A stretch of 8,416 bases of DNA. It comes from Bacteroidia bacterium. GTDB taxonomy: Bacteria > Bacteroidota > Bacteroidia > Flavobacteriales > Flavobacteriaceae. The notes beneath the pieces were generated by a model that worked only from the letters and a program-made list of their open reading frames with translations, had not been told where the DNA came from and ran no database searches. Shown one piece after another: positions 1 to 7,630 of this stretch. The translations under genes and the position numbers were made by a program. Location: contig JAHHLF010000353.1 in NCBI GenBank assembly GCA_018679315.1, forward strand, positions 1 to 8,416, given 5' to 3'. The first letter of the stretch is position 1; the number at the start of each line of letters is the position of its first letter.

Positions 1-7
1 GACTTAT

Positions 8-817
8 ATGACAGGTAAAAAGATATTGTTTGTATCTTCTGAATTAGTGCCCTATTTACCAGAGAACGAAGTTTCCTTAATGTCTTACGAAGCACCTCGG
101 ATGGTCAACAGCAATGGTGGCCAGATCCGGATATTTATGCCTCGGTATGGAAATATCAACGAAAGGCGCCATCAACTCCATGAGGTGATCCGATTATCGG
201 GAATGAATCTCGTGATCAACGATATGGATATGCCTTTGATTATCAAAGTAGCCTCCATTCCTAGAGAGCGGATCCAGGTGTATTTTATTGATAATGAGGA
301 ATATTTTAAACGCAAGGCCACTTTTGCAGATGAAAACGGAACCTTGTTTCCGGATAATGATGAGCGTGCTATTTTCTTTGCGAAAGGGGTAGTAGAAACA
401 GTCAAGAAACTAAATTGGTCTCCGGATATTGTCCATGTACATGGATGGATGGCCTCCTTACTCCCTTTATATTTAAGACAGTACTACGCAGATGAACCTT
501 TATTTGCAGATAGTAAAATTGTGACTTCTCTTTATGGAAATGGATTCGAAGGCATGCTGGATGGTGCTATGATCGACAAGGTTGCTTTTGACGGGATCGA
601 TAAAGAATTGGTTAAACCTTTGTCCGAGCCTACATTTAATAATTTGTTAAAGGTTGCCATTGATTTTTCGGATGCGATTATTTTAGCCACCGATGATGTC
701 CCCAAAGATGTGAAAACATATGCGGAGAAAATTAAGAGACCTTTGTTACCCTATGTCACAATCCAGGAATTTGAGGACGCTTATTCTAACTTTTATACTT
801 CCGAAGTATTAAATTAA
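8..817 (+). CDS. Stand-alone GT5 (glycogen/starch synthase) N-terminal domain protein, probably non-catalytic
   Basis: A 269-residue protein resembling the N-terminal Rossmann-like half of bacterial glycogen/starch synthases (GlgA, family GT5). What is seen: the N-terminal strand KKILFVSSELVPYL (residues 4-17), matching the GlgA start; FMPRYGNI near residue 45; and PDIVHVHGW (about 139-147), matching the GlgA DIVHAHDW segment but with Gly146 in place of Asp. Two things that GlgA needs are missing. The ADP-glucose-contacting KTGG loop after the first strand is replaced by PENE (18-21), and the whole C-terminal GT-B half is absent (GlgA is usually about 470-490 residues). I infer that it does not synthesise glycogen and may be a binding or regulatory protein. 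The stop looks native, with the next gene 5 bp away, so this is not a recent truncation. The reading frame stays open upstream to the window edge, but the ATG at 8 fits the GlgA N-terminus well. Bacteroidota genomes commonly carry such short proteins, usually named 'glycogen/starch synthase'. Confidence 0.85.
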   Translation: MTGKKILFVSSELVPYLPENEVSLMSYEAPRMVNSNGGQIRIFMPRYGNINERRHQLHEVIRLSGMNLVINDMDMPLIIKVASIPRERIQVYFIDNEEYFKRKATFADENGTLFPDNDERAIFFAKGVVETVKKLNWSPDIVHVHGWMASLLPLYLRQYYADEPLFADSKIVTSLYGNGFEGMLDGAMIDKVAFDGIDKELVKPLSEPTFNNLLKVAIDFSDAIILATDDVPKDVKTYAEKIKRPLLPYVTIQEFEDAYSNFYTSEVLN

Positions 818-822
818 GCCCC

Positions 823-2652
823 ATGCATCGCATGAAGAGAACACTAGCGCTACTCCTACTTGGTTTAGTTTTCACCTTTTATTTTTCTTCTTGTGAAGAA
901 GAAATGACCACTATTGGTGCCGAAGTTATCGGCGGTGAACCCTTTATAACAGACAAGGCTTATTTTGATGTGTTAGTCTTTAACAGGAAAATTGAGGCTG
1001 TTCAAACCAATAAGTTGCCCATATACCAGCTTGGCGTATATCAAGATGCTGTTTATGGAAGAACAGAAGCCCAAATAACTTCACAGCTGACACTTCAGAA
1101 TGGACAAGGTGGGCCAACTTTCGGCGTCTACTCCCAATCTGTTGAAGATAACGCTGATTCTGATGAGAATGCCTCCACCATTGATGAAAATGAACGCATC
1201 AAATCTGTGTATCTCTACCTTCCTTTTTTCCAGAACCCGAGTGGCGATAGAGATGGCGATGGAGTAGCAGATGTATTGGATGCAGATCCTGAAGATCCGA
1301 ACAGTGACACAGATGGAGATTCAATAAGTGATAACCAGGAACGGATTAATATGACAAATCCTCTGGATACAGATACGGATGGAGATGGAATTTCAGATGA
1401 TGAGGATGATGACACAGCTGTTTCCAGATTTCCTAATAGGGTAGACCTGGACAGTATATATGGAGATAGAACGCAGCAGTTCAATCTGAAGGTTGGACGA
1501 TCTACTTTCTTCCTTCGTGATCAGGACCCCAATACAAATTTTGAACAAGCCCAGGAGTATTACTCTACTCAGCAATTTGCCCCGAGCTTTGTATCAGAAA
1601 TATTGTTTGATGGGGATTTGACAATTAGTGATGAAGAGATCCTCACTTTCCCGGAAGACGATCCGGATACAGAAGAAGATGAGAGTGAAGGAGTTCCGGA
1701 ACGACTTCAACCAGGATTGAGAATACCCCTTGACGAAGTATTTTTTCAAGAAAATTTTCTTGACTTGGAAGGCGAGCCGGAATTGTTAAGTCAGGCCAAT
1801 TTTGAAGATTTTCTTAGAGGAATACACATATCCTTAACACCGTCTGCCGAGGACTTATTGATCCTATTTGATCTTACCAGGGCAAATATCACCATCAACT
1901 ATGAATATGATAGAATAGAGGAAGGAAATGCCACTGTAGAAGAACAGACTTATACTTTGAACCTTATTACAGGAGGGGGTCAACTCCCAGTAAACAACAA
2001 TGCGGTTAATACCTATATAAATGAAGCATATCCGGCCGGTATAGCCGGGGCAATGGATACGGGATCCAATGCCTCCCGAATTTATTTAAAAGGGGGAGCT
2101 GGTTCTTATGCCGAAGTCCATTTATTTGAGCAAAACAGCGGGCGAACGATCATAGAAGAGATCAAGGCAAATAATTGGATCATTAATGAAGCCAATTTGA
2201 TTTTTCACGTAGATCGCACGGCCATGCAAGGTGTTGAGTTGGATGAAGAGCCACTGAGACTTTACCTCTACAATTCTGAAAATGTTCAACCCTTATACAA
2301 TCCTGTAAATGAACAGTCTGTTGCCGATAGTCCCTTTGGTATTTTTCTGGATTATGATGGTTTTTTAGAAACAGATAGCGGTCAGGGTGTAAAATATACC
2401 ATCCGACTGACGGAGCATATAAATGATCTTGTTGTCCGGGATTCTGTAAATGCAGTCCTGGGATTGACAAGCACTCCGGATATTCGTCTTGCGGGGTCAC
2501 AAAGTACGCGCCTGGCTCTGGGGATGGATGAAGACCTCCCTGTAAGTTCTACTATCACGCCCTTAGGTACTGTACTTTTTGGCAGTAATGTGAGCGGCGG
2601 TGAAGAACCTATGAAGCTTCAACTTGAAATTTCTTACACAGAAACCAATTGA
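823..2652 (+). CDS. DUF4270-like outer-membrane/surface lipoprotein with an inserted TSP3 calcium-binding repeat
   Basis: A 609-residue predicted lipoprotein. A basic N-terminus and hydrophobic stretch are followed by the lipobox FSSC, with lipidated Cys24 (codon 892-894). The residues after Cys are Glu-Glu-Glu, resembling the acidic export signal that sends Bacteroidota lipoproteins to the cell surface. I recognise the rest as DUF4270-like from its order: TTIGAEVIGGEPF just after the Cys, a KLPIYQLGVYQD segment near 64-75, IKSVYLYLPFF (about 126-136), LDSIYG followed by FFLRDQDP, and a C-terminal LEISYTE strand typical of an all-beta protein. Three aspartate-rich TSP3 repeats (142-197) sit between two of these strands, and a second acidic loop lies at about 270-292. 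The function of the family is unknown to me. The gene starts 5 bp after the GT5-like gene, which suggests one operon. ATG 823 is given as the start, but ATG 832 (MKRTLALLLL) gives an equally good or better signal peptide. DUF4270 assignment is from memory of the family; the lipoprotein call is firmer. Confidence 0.85.
   Translation: MHRMKRTLALLLLGLVFTFYFSSCEEEMTTIGAEVIGGEPFITDKAYFDVLVFNRKIEAVQTNKLPIYQLGVYQDAVYGRTEAQITSQLTLQNGQGGPTFGVYSQSVEDNADSDENASTIDENERIKSVYLYLPFFQNPSGDRDGDGVADVLDADPEDPNSDTDGDSISDNQERINMTNPLDTDTDGDGISDDEDDDTAVSRFPNRVDLDSIYGDRTQQFNLKVGRSTFFLRDQDPNTNFEQAQEYYSTQQFAPSFVSEILFDGDLTISDEEILTFPEDDPDTEEDESEGVPERLQPGLRIPLDEVFFQENFLDLEGEPELLSQANFEDFLRGIHISLTPSAEDLLILFDLTRANITINYEYDRIEEGNATVEEQTYTLNLITGGGQLPVNNNAVNTYINEAYPAGIAGAMDTGSNASRIYLKGGAGSYAEVHLFEQNSGRTIIEEIKANNWIINEANLIFHVDRTAMQGVELDEEPLRLYLYNSENVQPLYNPVNEQSVADSPFGIFLDYDGFLETDSGQGVKYTIRLTEHINDLVVRDSVNAVLGLTSTPDIRLAGSQSTRLALGMDEDLPVSSTITPLGTVLFGSNVSGGEEPMKLQLEISYTETN
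1246..1413 (+). repeat. Three thrombospondin-type-3 (EF-like) calcium-binding repeats within the lipoprotein gene
   Basis: This stretch encodes residues 142-197 of the lipoprotein. It holds three DxDxDGxxDxxD/E units: D142-D144-D146-D150-D153; D162-D164-D166-D170-E173; and D184-D186-D188-D192-D195. The spacers are of the usual TSP3 type (an NPEDPNS-like DPEDPNS and MTNPLDTDT). At DNA level the units share imperfect gatggagat repeats. In known TSP3 proteins these aspartates bind Ca2+ and make a stiff rod-like linker; that role is inferred here. Confidence 0.85.
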
Positions 2653-2697
2653 CCCCCAACCAATATACGCCCTGGGCACTTTTTTCGTTATATACCT

Positions 2698-2720
2698 AGC
2701 TGATAGAAGACTATTCAGTT
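2698..2720. other. Imperfect inverted repeat just upstream of the glmS -7 box
   Basis: CTGATAG (2700-2706), loop AAGA (2707-2710) and CTATTCAG (2711-2718) form a 7-bp stem with one bulged T. It can extend by a G-T and an A-T pair to 2698 and 2720. No T-tract follows, so it does not look like a terminator. Its place over the -33 region would suit an operator, but short imperfect palindromes are common by chance. Confidence 0.3.
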
Positions 2721-2728
2721 TGTTCTAG

Positions 2729-2736
2729 TAAATTTG
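2729..2736 (+). promoter_or_regulatory. Candidate -7 promoter box for glmS
   Basis: TAAATTTG matches the Bacteroidota -7 consensus TAnnTTTG exactly and lies 30 bp before the glmS ATG, leaving a leader of roughly 20-25 nt. No TTG -33 element is seen at the usual spacing of about 19 bp, so the promoter may be weak or dependent on an activator. The short leader is A-rich (ttaaattaaaag), as is usual for translation starts in this phylum. Confidence 0.45.
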
Positions 2737-2766
2737 CAAGGCCTGACTTAAATTAAAAGTCCAAAT

Positions 2767-4614
2767 ATGTGTGGTATAGTAGGATATATAGGATACAGAG
2801 AGGCTTATCCTATCATTATAAAAGGATTACAACGATTAGAATACCGAGGCTATGACAGCGCAGGTATTGCCCTCTTCGATGGGTCAGGTATAAACCTTTC
2901 CAAGACAAAAGGAAAAGTAGAAGACCTTAAGACCAAAGCAGAATCTACTATATCGACAGAAGGCAGCTTAGGAATAGGCCATACGCGATGGGCAACACAT
3001 GGGGTTCCAAATGATGTGAATTCTCATCCCCATTACTCCAATTCAGGAAATTTGGTGATCATCCATAATGGGATCATTGAAAATTACGGTGCTATTAAGG
3101 AGGAATTAATGAACCGTGGATATACTTTTTCTTCAGACACAGATACGGAAGTACTGGTCAATCTTATTGAAGAGGTCATGAAGAAAGAAGGCGTAAGATT
3201 GGGGAAAGCTGTTCAATTAGCTTTAAACCAAGTAGTTGGCGCCTATGCAATAGCTGTTTTTGACAAGGAAAAACCAAATGAAATTGTCGTTGCTAAACTT
3301 GGTAGCCCGCTTGCAATCGGAGTAGGTAAAGATGAATTTTTCATCGCATCAGACGCATCTCCGTTTATAGAATTTACCAACAATGCAGTCTACCTCGAAG
3401 ATGAGGAAATGGCAGTTGTGAGATTAGGAAAAGAGATCAAGTTGCGAAAGATAAAAGATGATGCTATTGCCTATCCCCTGGTGCAGGAACTTCAATTGAA
3501 TTTGGAAGAGATAGAAAAAGGCGGTTATGATCATTTTATGCTTAAAGAGATCTATGAGCAACCCAGAGCTATCAAAGACACATATAGGGGAAGGCTCAGG
3601 TCTTCTCAGGGAATAGTCAAAATGGCAGGCGTTGATGATCACCTACAAGAATTTTTGGATGCAGAACGTATAATAATTGTCGCATGTGGAACATCGTGGC
3701 ACGCAGGTCTAGTAGCCGAATATATTTTTGAGGATCTGGCGAGGATTCCTGTAGAAGTAGAATATGCCTCTGAGTTCAGGTATCGCAATCCTGTAATAAC
3801 GGATCGAGATGTAGTTATTGCCATTTCACAATCCGGAGAAACAGCAGATACATTAGCGGCCATTAAACTAGCCAAGGCGCACGGAGCGCTGGTTTTTGGC
3901 GTATGTAACGTCGTGGGATCTTCCATTGCACGGGAAACAGATGCAGGGGCATATACACATGCCGGACCCGAAATTGGAGTAGCTTCTACCAAGGCTTTTA
4001 CTACGCAGATCACCGTACTCACATTATTGGCTTTAAAGCTGGCCAAGGAAAGGAAAGCAATTTCTGAAGAGGTCTTTACTTCGTATTTGATGGAGCTGGA
4101 AGAGATCCCTTCTAAAGTTGAAGAGGCGCTCGAATCAAATCCGATGGTCGAGATCATTGCAGAAGCATATAAAGAATCAGCCAATTGCCTTTATCTGGGC
4201 CGAGGGTATAACTTCCCGGTCGCATTAGAAGGGGCTTTAAAATTAAAGGAGATCAGCTATATCCATGCCGAAGGCTATCCGGCCGCTGAAATGAAACCCG
4301 GGCCCATTGCCTTGATCGATGACCAAATGCCTGTTGTAGTCATCGCTACTAAAAAGGGACATTACGAAAAAGTTGTCAGTAATATTCAGGATATTAAATC
4401 CAGACATGGGAAGATCATTGCCATTGTTACCGAAGGCGATGTACAAGTAAGACAACTTGCAGACCATGTTATTGAAGTGCCTGAAACTTTTGAAAGCCTG
4501 ACCCCTTTATTGACTACAATTCCACTTCAATTGCTTTCATATCATATAGCAGTTATGCGAGGTTGTAACGTAGACCAACCCAGGAATCTGGCTAAATCCG
4601 TTACCGTAGAATAA
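2767..4614 (+). CDS. glmS: Glutamine-fructose-6-phosphate aminotransferase (isomerizing), glucosamine-6-phosphate synthase
   Basis: Makes glucosamine-6-phosphate from fructose-6-phosphate and glutamine in the cytosol, the first committed step to UDP-GlcNAc for peptidoglycan and lipid A. The 615 residues are full length (E. coli 609). Glutaminase domain: MCGIVGYIG with nucleophile Cys2 exposed once Met is removed, HTRWATHG (72-79), oxyanion-forming HNG (100-102) and DTDTE (124-128). Isomerase half: first SIS domain with CGTS (307-310), SQSGET (354-359) and STKAF (407-411); second SIS domain with LGRGYNFPVALEGA (477-490), Lys492 and Glu495 (E. coli Lys485, Glu488), and the C-tail LAKSVTVE with Lys610 (E. 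coli Lys603). One key residue is odd: the segment normally reading KHGP is K510-P511-G-P, so the equivalent of E. coli His504, which takes part in sugar ring opening, is proline. The rest of the active site is intact. The 114-bp gap after the lipoprotein gene and a local -7 box suggest its own promoter. The start is certain because Cys2 must follow Met. Confidence 0.98.
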   Translation: MCGIVGYIGYREAYPIIIKGLQRLEYRGYDSAGIALFDGSGINLSKTKGKVEDLKTKAESTISTEGSLGIGHTRWATHGVPNDVNSHPHYSNSGNLVIIHNGIIENYGAIKEELMNRGYTFSSDTDTEVLVNLIEEVMKKEGVRLGKAVQLALNQVVGAYAIAVFDKEKPNEIVVAKLGSPLAIGVGKDEFFIASDASPFIEFTNNAVYLEDEEMAVVRLGKEIKLRKIKDDAIAYPLVQELQLNLEEIEKGGYDHFMLKEIYEQPRAIKDTYRGRLRSSQGIVKMAGVDDHLQEFLDAERIIIVACGTSWHAGLVAEYIFEDLARIPVEVEYASEFRYRNPVITDRDVVIAISQSGETADTLAAIKLAKAHGALVFGVCNVVGSSIARETDAGAYTHAGPEIGVASTKAFTTQITVLTLLALKLAKERKAISEEVFTSYLMELEEIPSKVEEALESNPMVEIIAEAYKESANCLYLGRGYNFPVALEGALKLKEISYIHAEGYPAAEMKPGPIALIDDQMPVVVIATKKGHYEKVVSNIQDIKSRHGKIIAIVTEGDVQVRQLADHVIEVPETFESLTPLLTTIPLQLLSYHIAVMRGCNVDQPRNLAKSVTVE

Positions 4615-4749
4615 GCACTCATTTTCCTTAGAATTTAATCGCAATATACCCTCCGGATGCCCTGTTTTTCGACCTTGATCGCTAGTTCAAGCAAATAGTT
4701 TTGCATGCTTAATTTTAAATGCTTTTTCCGTAAACGTCAAAAAATTCTG

Positions 4750-4757
4750 TATCTTGG
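4750..4757 (+). promoter_or_regulatory. Weak candidate -7 box for the TonB-dependent receptor gene
   Basis: TATCTTGG differs from the TAnnTTTG consensus at one base and lies 25 bp before ATG 4783. A T-rich stretch (4722-4727) about 22 bp upstream could stand in for the -33 element. If real, transcription starts downstream of ATG 4705, which rules out that longer start. The rest of the 168-bp gap (4615-4782) shows no convincing terminator or RNA structure. Confidence 0.3.
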
Positions 4758-4782
4758 CACCATACTAACTCAACTCAATACT

Positions 4783-7533
4783 ATGAGAGCAATATTCTTT
4801 GTAGCCGCTTTATTTATTGGCCTGAGCAGCTTCGCTCAGACTGTAATTAACGGTACAGTAACCGACGACAATGGGGAGCCTATTCCCGGAGTTAATGTTA
4901 TTGTGATTGGAACTACCGATGGAGCGGTAGCTGATTTTAATGGAACTTTTGTCATAGAAACTTCAGAAACTCCCCCATTTCAAATACGTTTTACAAATTT
5001 GGGTTATGGGGATGTTATCGTAGAAATTACTAGCAGCAATCAAACGGTTGCTGTTACTATGGCAGAAGCACAAACGATCTTAGATGAAATAATTGTTTCG
5101 GCCTCGAGAACACCGGAGAGAATTTTTGAATCTCCTGTTTCTGTCGAACGATTTGGCCTCAAAGAGATCAAAAATACATCAGCGGAATCTTTTTACAGCG
5201 GACTTCAAAATCTTAAAGGTGTCGATATCAATACCAATAGTTTAACATTTCAATCTATCAATACAAGAGGTTTTGCCACCTTCGCGAACACCCGATTTCT
5301 TCAATTGGTCGACGGGATGGACAACTCAGCCCCCGGATTGAATTTTGTCTTAGGGAACCTTGTGGGTATGTCGGAATTGGAAGTCCAAAGCGTGGAGATC
5401 CTTCCCGGAGCATCTTCTGCACTTTATGGAGCAGGTGCCTTTAACGGAATTCTCTTCATGAACAGTAAGAATCCTTTTGATTATCAGGGTATAAGTGCTT
5501 ATGGAAAGGTCGGTTTAACCGTACAGGAGGCTGCAGGGGATAACAACTATTACGATTTTGGGATCCGGGCTGCACACGCCTTTAGCGATAAATTTGCCGT
5601 AAAAGCCAATTTCTCCTTCTTAAAAGGGGAAGATTGGCACGCCAATAGCCAGATAGATGTAAATGATCCGTCACGGGATCGCAGTAATATTGCCTATGAC
5701 GGACGTAATGTATATGGCGATGAAGTAGGCACCCTTTTAAATTTTGATGCTGCCGCCGGTTTGCCTTCAGGAACGGTAGGATCTGCTTTTGTGACGCGAA
5801 CCGGATATCAGGAAGGCGATCTGGCCAATTATAATGCAGAAAGTGTAAAAACAGATTTCTCTGTTCATTATAAGCCTTGGGCTAATGATTTTGAACTTCT
5901 TTACAACGGAAGAGTAGGACGTGGAAATACAATTTATCAAGGAACAAATCGGTATTCAGTTGCAAACTTTATCATGCAACAACACAAGTTTGAAGTGCGT
6001 AACAACAATTTCTTTGTGCGCGGATACCTTACTTCAGAAAATGCGGGAGATTCCTATGATACCCGATTTACTGCTATTAATATCAACAGAAGATGGAAAT
6101 CGGATGTAGATTGGTTTACAGACTATGCTACTACGTTTATTGGCGCACGATTAGGCGTTGGAACAGGTGTAATGCTTGATGAGGCTACAGCGCATGCTGC
6201 CGCTCGAGCTGCTGCTGATACGGGAAGATTCGTGCCCGGTTCTCCACAATTTCAAAGGGCATTTGAAGGGGTAACTAATGATGGTGATCTGACTACCGGA
6301 TCTAAGTTTATCGATAACACCAAAGTTAGACACGTGGATGCCAATTATAATTTCAGCCATATTACAAGCGACTTTGCAGATATTCAGCTAGGTGGATCGT
6401 ACAGGGAATATGAATTGAATTCCCAGGGGACCATTTTTACAGATATCGATGGGCCTATTTCCTATAATGAATATGGAGCCTACATGCAGTTACAGAAAAA
6501 GCTAATGGACGAGCGATTGAAAATTACCGGATCTGTTCGTTACGACAAAAATGAATTCTTTGACGGATTCTTTTCTCCAAGAATTTCATTGCTCTATAAT
6601 TTTGGAGAATTAAAGAATCAAAACCTGCGTGTTTCCTACCAAAAAGGATTCAGGAATCCAACCACACAAGACCTTTTTATTGGATTGGATGCCGGAGCAG
6701 CGGTTTTAGTTGGATCGGCACCTGATAACCTAGACAGAGATATCAGGACCTTTGATCTTACTCCAAGCGGACAAGCCCTGACAGGTATGCCAACTGCTCA
6801 GGTAGTAGGTAGAGCTGCCTATGAAAATGCGTATTCAGTGTCATCCGTTCTGGCCGGTGCTCCTATGGCGGTTAATACACCAATTGTTAAACCTGAAGAG
6901 ATCTCGGCATATGAGGTTGGGTATCGTGCCCAGTTTGGCCAAATTGCCATAGACATTAGCGCTTATTATAATGAGTATACCGATTTCCTTTCGCAAACAA
7001 ATGTGTTTGTTCCATTTTACGGTCAGGCCGGGGATGGTGGCTTATCCTTGTTAGCACTTCAAAATGGCGATAGACGAGTATATTTGGCTTATACTAATTC
7101 ACCAACTGAAGTACAGTCTATAGGCGCAACTGTTGGGATTGAAGCCAAAGTGTTTAAAGATTTCGATATTGGAGCCAATTATACCTATGCCGACCTGGAT
7201 TTTGACCAGGCAACCTTTCCTGATTTCCGGACAAACTTTAATACACCTGAGCATAAATTCAAGGCATTTTTCGGGAATACAGAATTGTTTGAGAATTTTG
7301 GTTTCCGTGTGAATTACAGGTGGAGTGATGAATATTTATGGCAAGCGTCTTTTGCTGATGGCACCATTCCTTCCTATAGTATTCTGGATGCACAATTCAC
7401 ATATAATGTGCCTTCATTTAAATCTTCATTCAAAATTGGTGGAAGTAATATTCTTGGAGAAGAATATATCTCCGCTATAGGGACTGGATCAATAGGTTCG
7501 ATCTATTACGTTTCCTGGACCATTAACCCATAA
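4783..7533 (+). CDS. TonB-dependent outer-membrane receptor with N-terminal carboxypeptidase-regulatory-like domain
   Basis: A 916-residue outer-membrane active transporter, energised by TonB-ExbBD; the ligand cannot be told from sequence. The ATG at 4783 is chosen because it opens directly into a signal peptide (MRAIFFVAALFIGLSSFA, cut before Gln19). The frame runs back to an ATG at 4705, but that would put 26 charged and unrelated residues before the signal. In order: a carboxypeptidase-regulatory-like beta-sandwich (about 21-94; NGTVTDDNGEPIPGVNVIV, then the F-T-N-L-G-Y strand); a TonB-box-like DEIIVSASR (about 102-110); a plug domain (about 110-230) with NTRGF, VDGMDN, VEILPGASSALYGAGAFNG; and a 22-strand-type barrel to the C-terminus. 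An Ala-rich helical loop (about 464-490) is a usual extracellular loop of this group. It ends ...SWTINP, without a terminal Phe. No SusD-like lipoprotein lies beside it, so it is not a standard SusCD pair and more resembles metal-complex or vitamin receptors. A strong terminator follows. Confidence 0.93.
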   Translation: MRAIFFVAALFIGLSSFAQTVINGTVTDDNGEPIPGVNVIVIGTTDGAVADFNGTFVIETSETPPFQIRFTNLGYGDVIVEITSSNQTVAVTMAEAQTILDEIIVSASRTPERIFESPVSVERFGLKEIKNTSAESFYSGLQNLKGVDINTNSLTFQSINTRGFATFANTRFLQLVDGMDNSAPGLNFVLGNLVGMSELEVQSVEILPGASSALYGAGAFNGILFMNSKNPFDYQGISAYGKVGLTVQEAAGDNNYYDFGIRAAHAFSDKFAVKANFSFLKGEDWHANSQIDVNDPSRDRSNIAYDGRNVYGDEVGTLLNFDAAAGLPSGTVGSAFVTRTGYQEGDLANYNAESVKTDFSVHYKPWANDFELLYNGRVGRGNTIYQGTNRYSVANFIMQQHKFEVRNNNFFVRGYLTSENAGDSYDTRFTAININRRWKSDVDWFTDYATTFIGARLGVGTGVMLDEATAHAAARAAADTGRFVPGSPQFQRAFEGVTNDGDLTTGSKFIDNTKVRHVDANYNFSHITSDFADIQLGGSYREYELNSQGTIFTDIDGPISYNEYGAYMQLQKKLMDERLKITGSVRYDKNEFFDGFFSPRISLLYNFGELKNQNLRVSYQKGFRNPTTQDLFIGLDAGAAVLVGSAPDNLDRDIRTFDLTPSGQALTGMPTAQVVGRAAYENAYSVSSVLAGAPMAVNTPIVKPEEISAYEVGYRAQFGQIAIDISAYYNEYTDFLSQTNVFVPFYGQAGDGGLSLLALQNGDRRVYLAYTNSPTEVQSIGATVGIEAKVFKDFDIGANYTYADLDFDQATFPDFRTNFNTPEHKFKAFFGNTELFENFGFRVNYRWSDEYLWQASFADGTIPSYSILDAQFTYNVPSFKSSFKIGGSNILGEEYISAIGTGSIGSIYYVSWTINP

Positions 7534-7554
7534 AATCACAATATCAGAGTATAG

Positions 7555-7582
7555 AAAAAGCCTCGGTTAGCGGGGCTTTTTT
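7555..7582 (+). terminator. Intrinsic terminator after the TonB-dependent receptor gene
   Basis: GCCTCG (7560-7565), loop GTTAG (7566-7570) and CGGGGC (7571-7576) form a 6-bp stem with one G-T pair. It is flanked by AAAAA (7555-7559) and TTTTTT (7577-7582), which extend the pairing. It lies 21 bp after the stop codon and separates the receptor from atpD. Confidence 0.9.
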
Positions 7583-7630
7583 GTAATGTAAAAAAACCGG
7601 GAAAGGATTCTATTTTCAAGAGGAATGCCC

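Noticed and set aside
2668..2686. Possible terminator after the lipoprotein gene (GCCCTGGGC followed by TTTTTT)
   Set aside because: The GCCC/GGGC arms are separated by one base, too tight for a hairpin loop, so only the T-tract remains.
2653..2766. glmS ribozyme or riboswitch
   Set aside because: The gap is 114 bp, the probable leader is about 25 nt, and no glmS ribozyme core is visible; that element is typical of Bacillota.
3639..4184. 181-codon open frame on the minus strand inside glmS, and the other antisense open frames within the five genes
   Set aside because: They are shadows of strongly conserved + strand coding sequence. Their translations are Ser-rich and low in recognisable motifs, and there is no sign of their own promoters.
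4674..4691. Inverted repeat CTTGA...TCAAG after glmS as a terminator
   Set aside because: It has only a 5-bp stem, an 8-base loop and no T-tract directly after it; this could easily be chance.
4705..4782. Longer start for the TonB-dependent receptor at ATG 4705
   Set aside because: It would place 26 residues (MLNFKCFFRKRQ...) before a complete signal peptide, and it lies upstream of the only promoter-like box in the gap.
5921..6109. 62-codon + strand open frame inside the receptor gene
   Set aside because: It is out of frame within a clear beta-barrel coding region and has no recognisable product.
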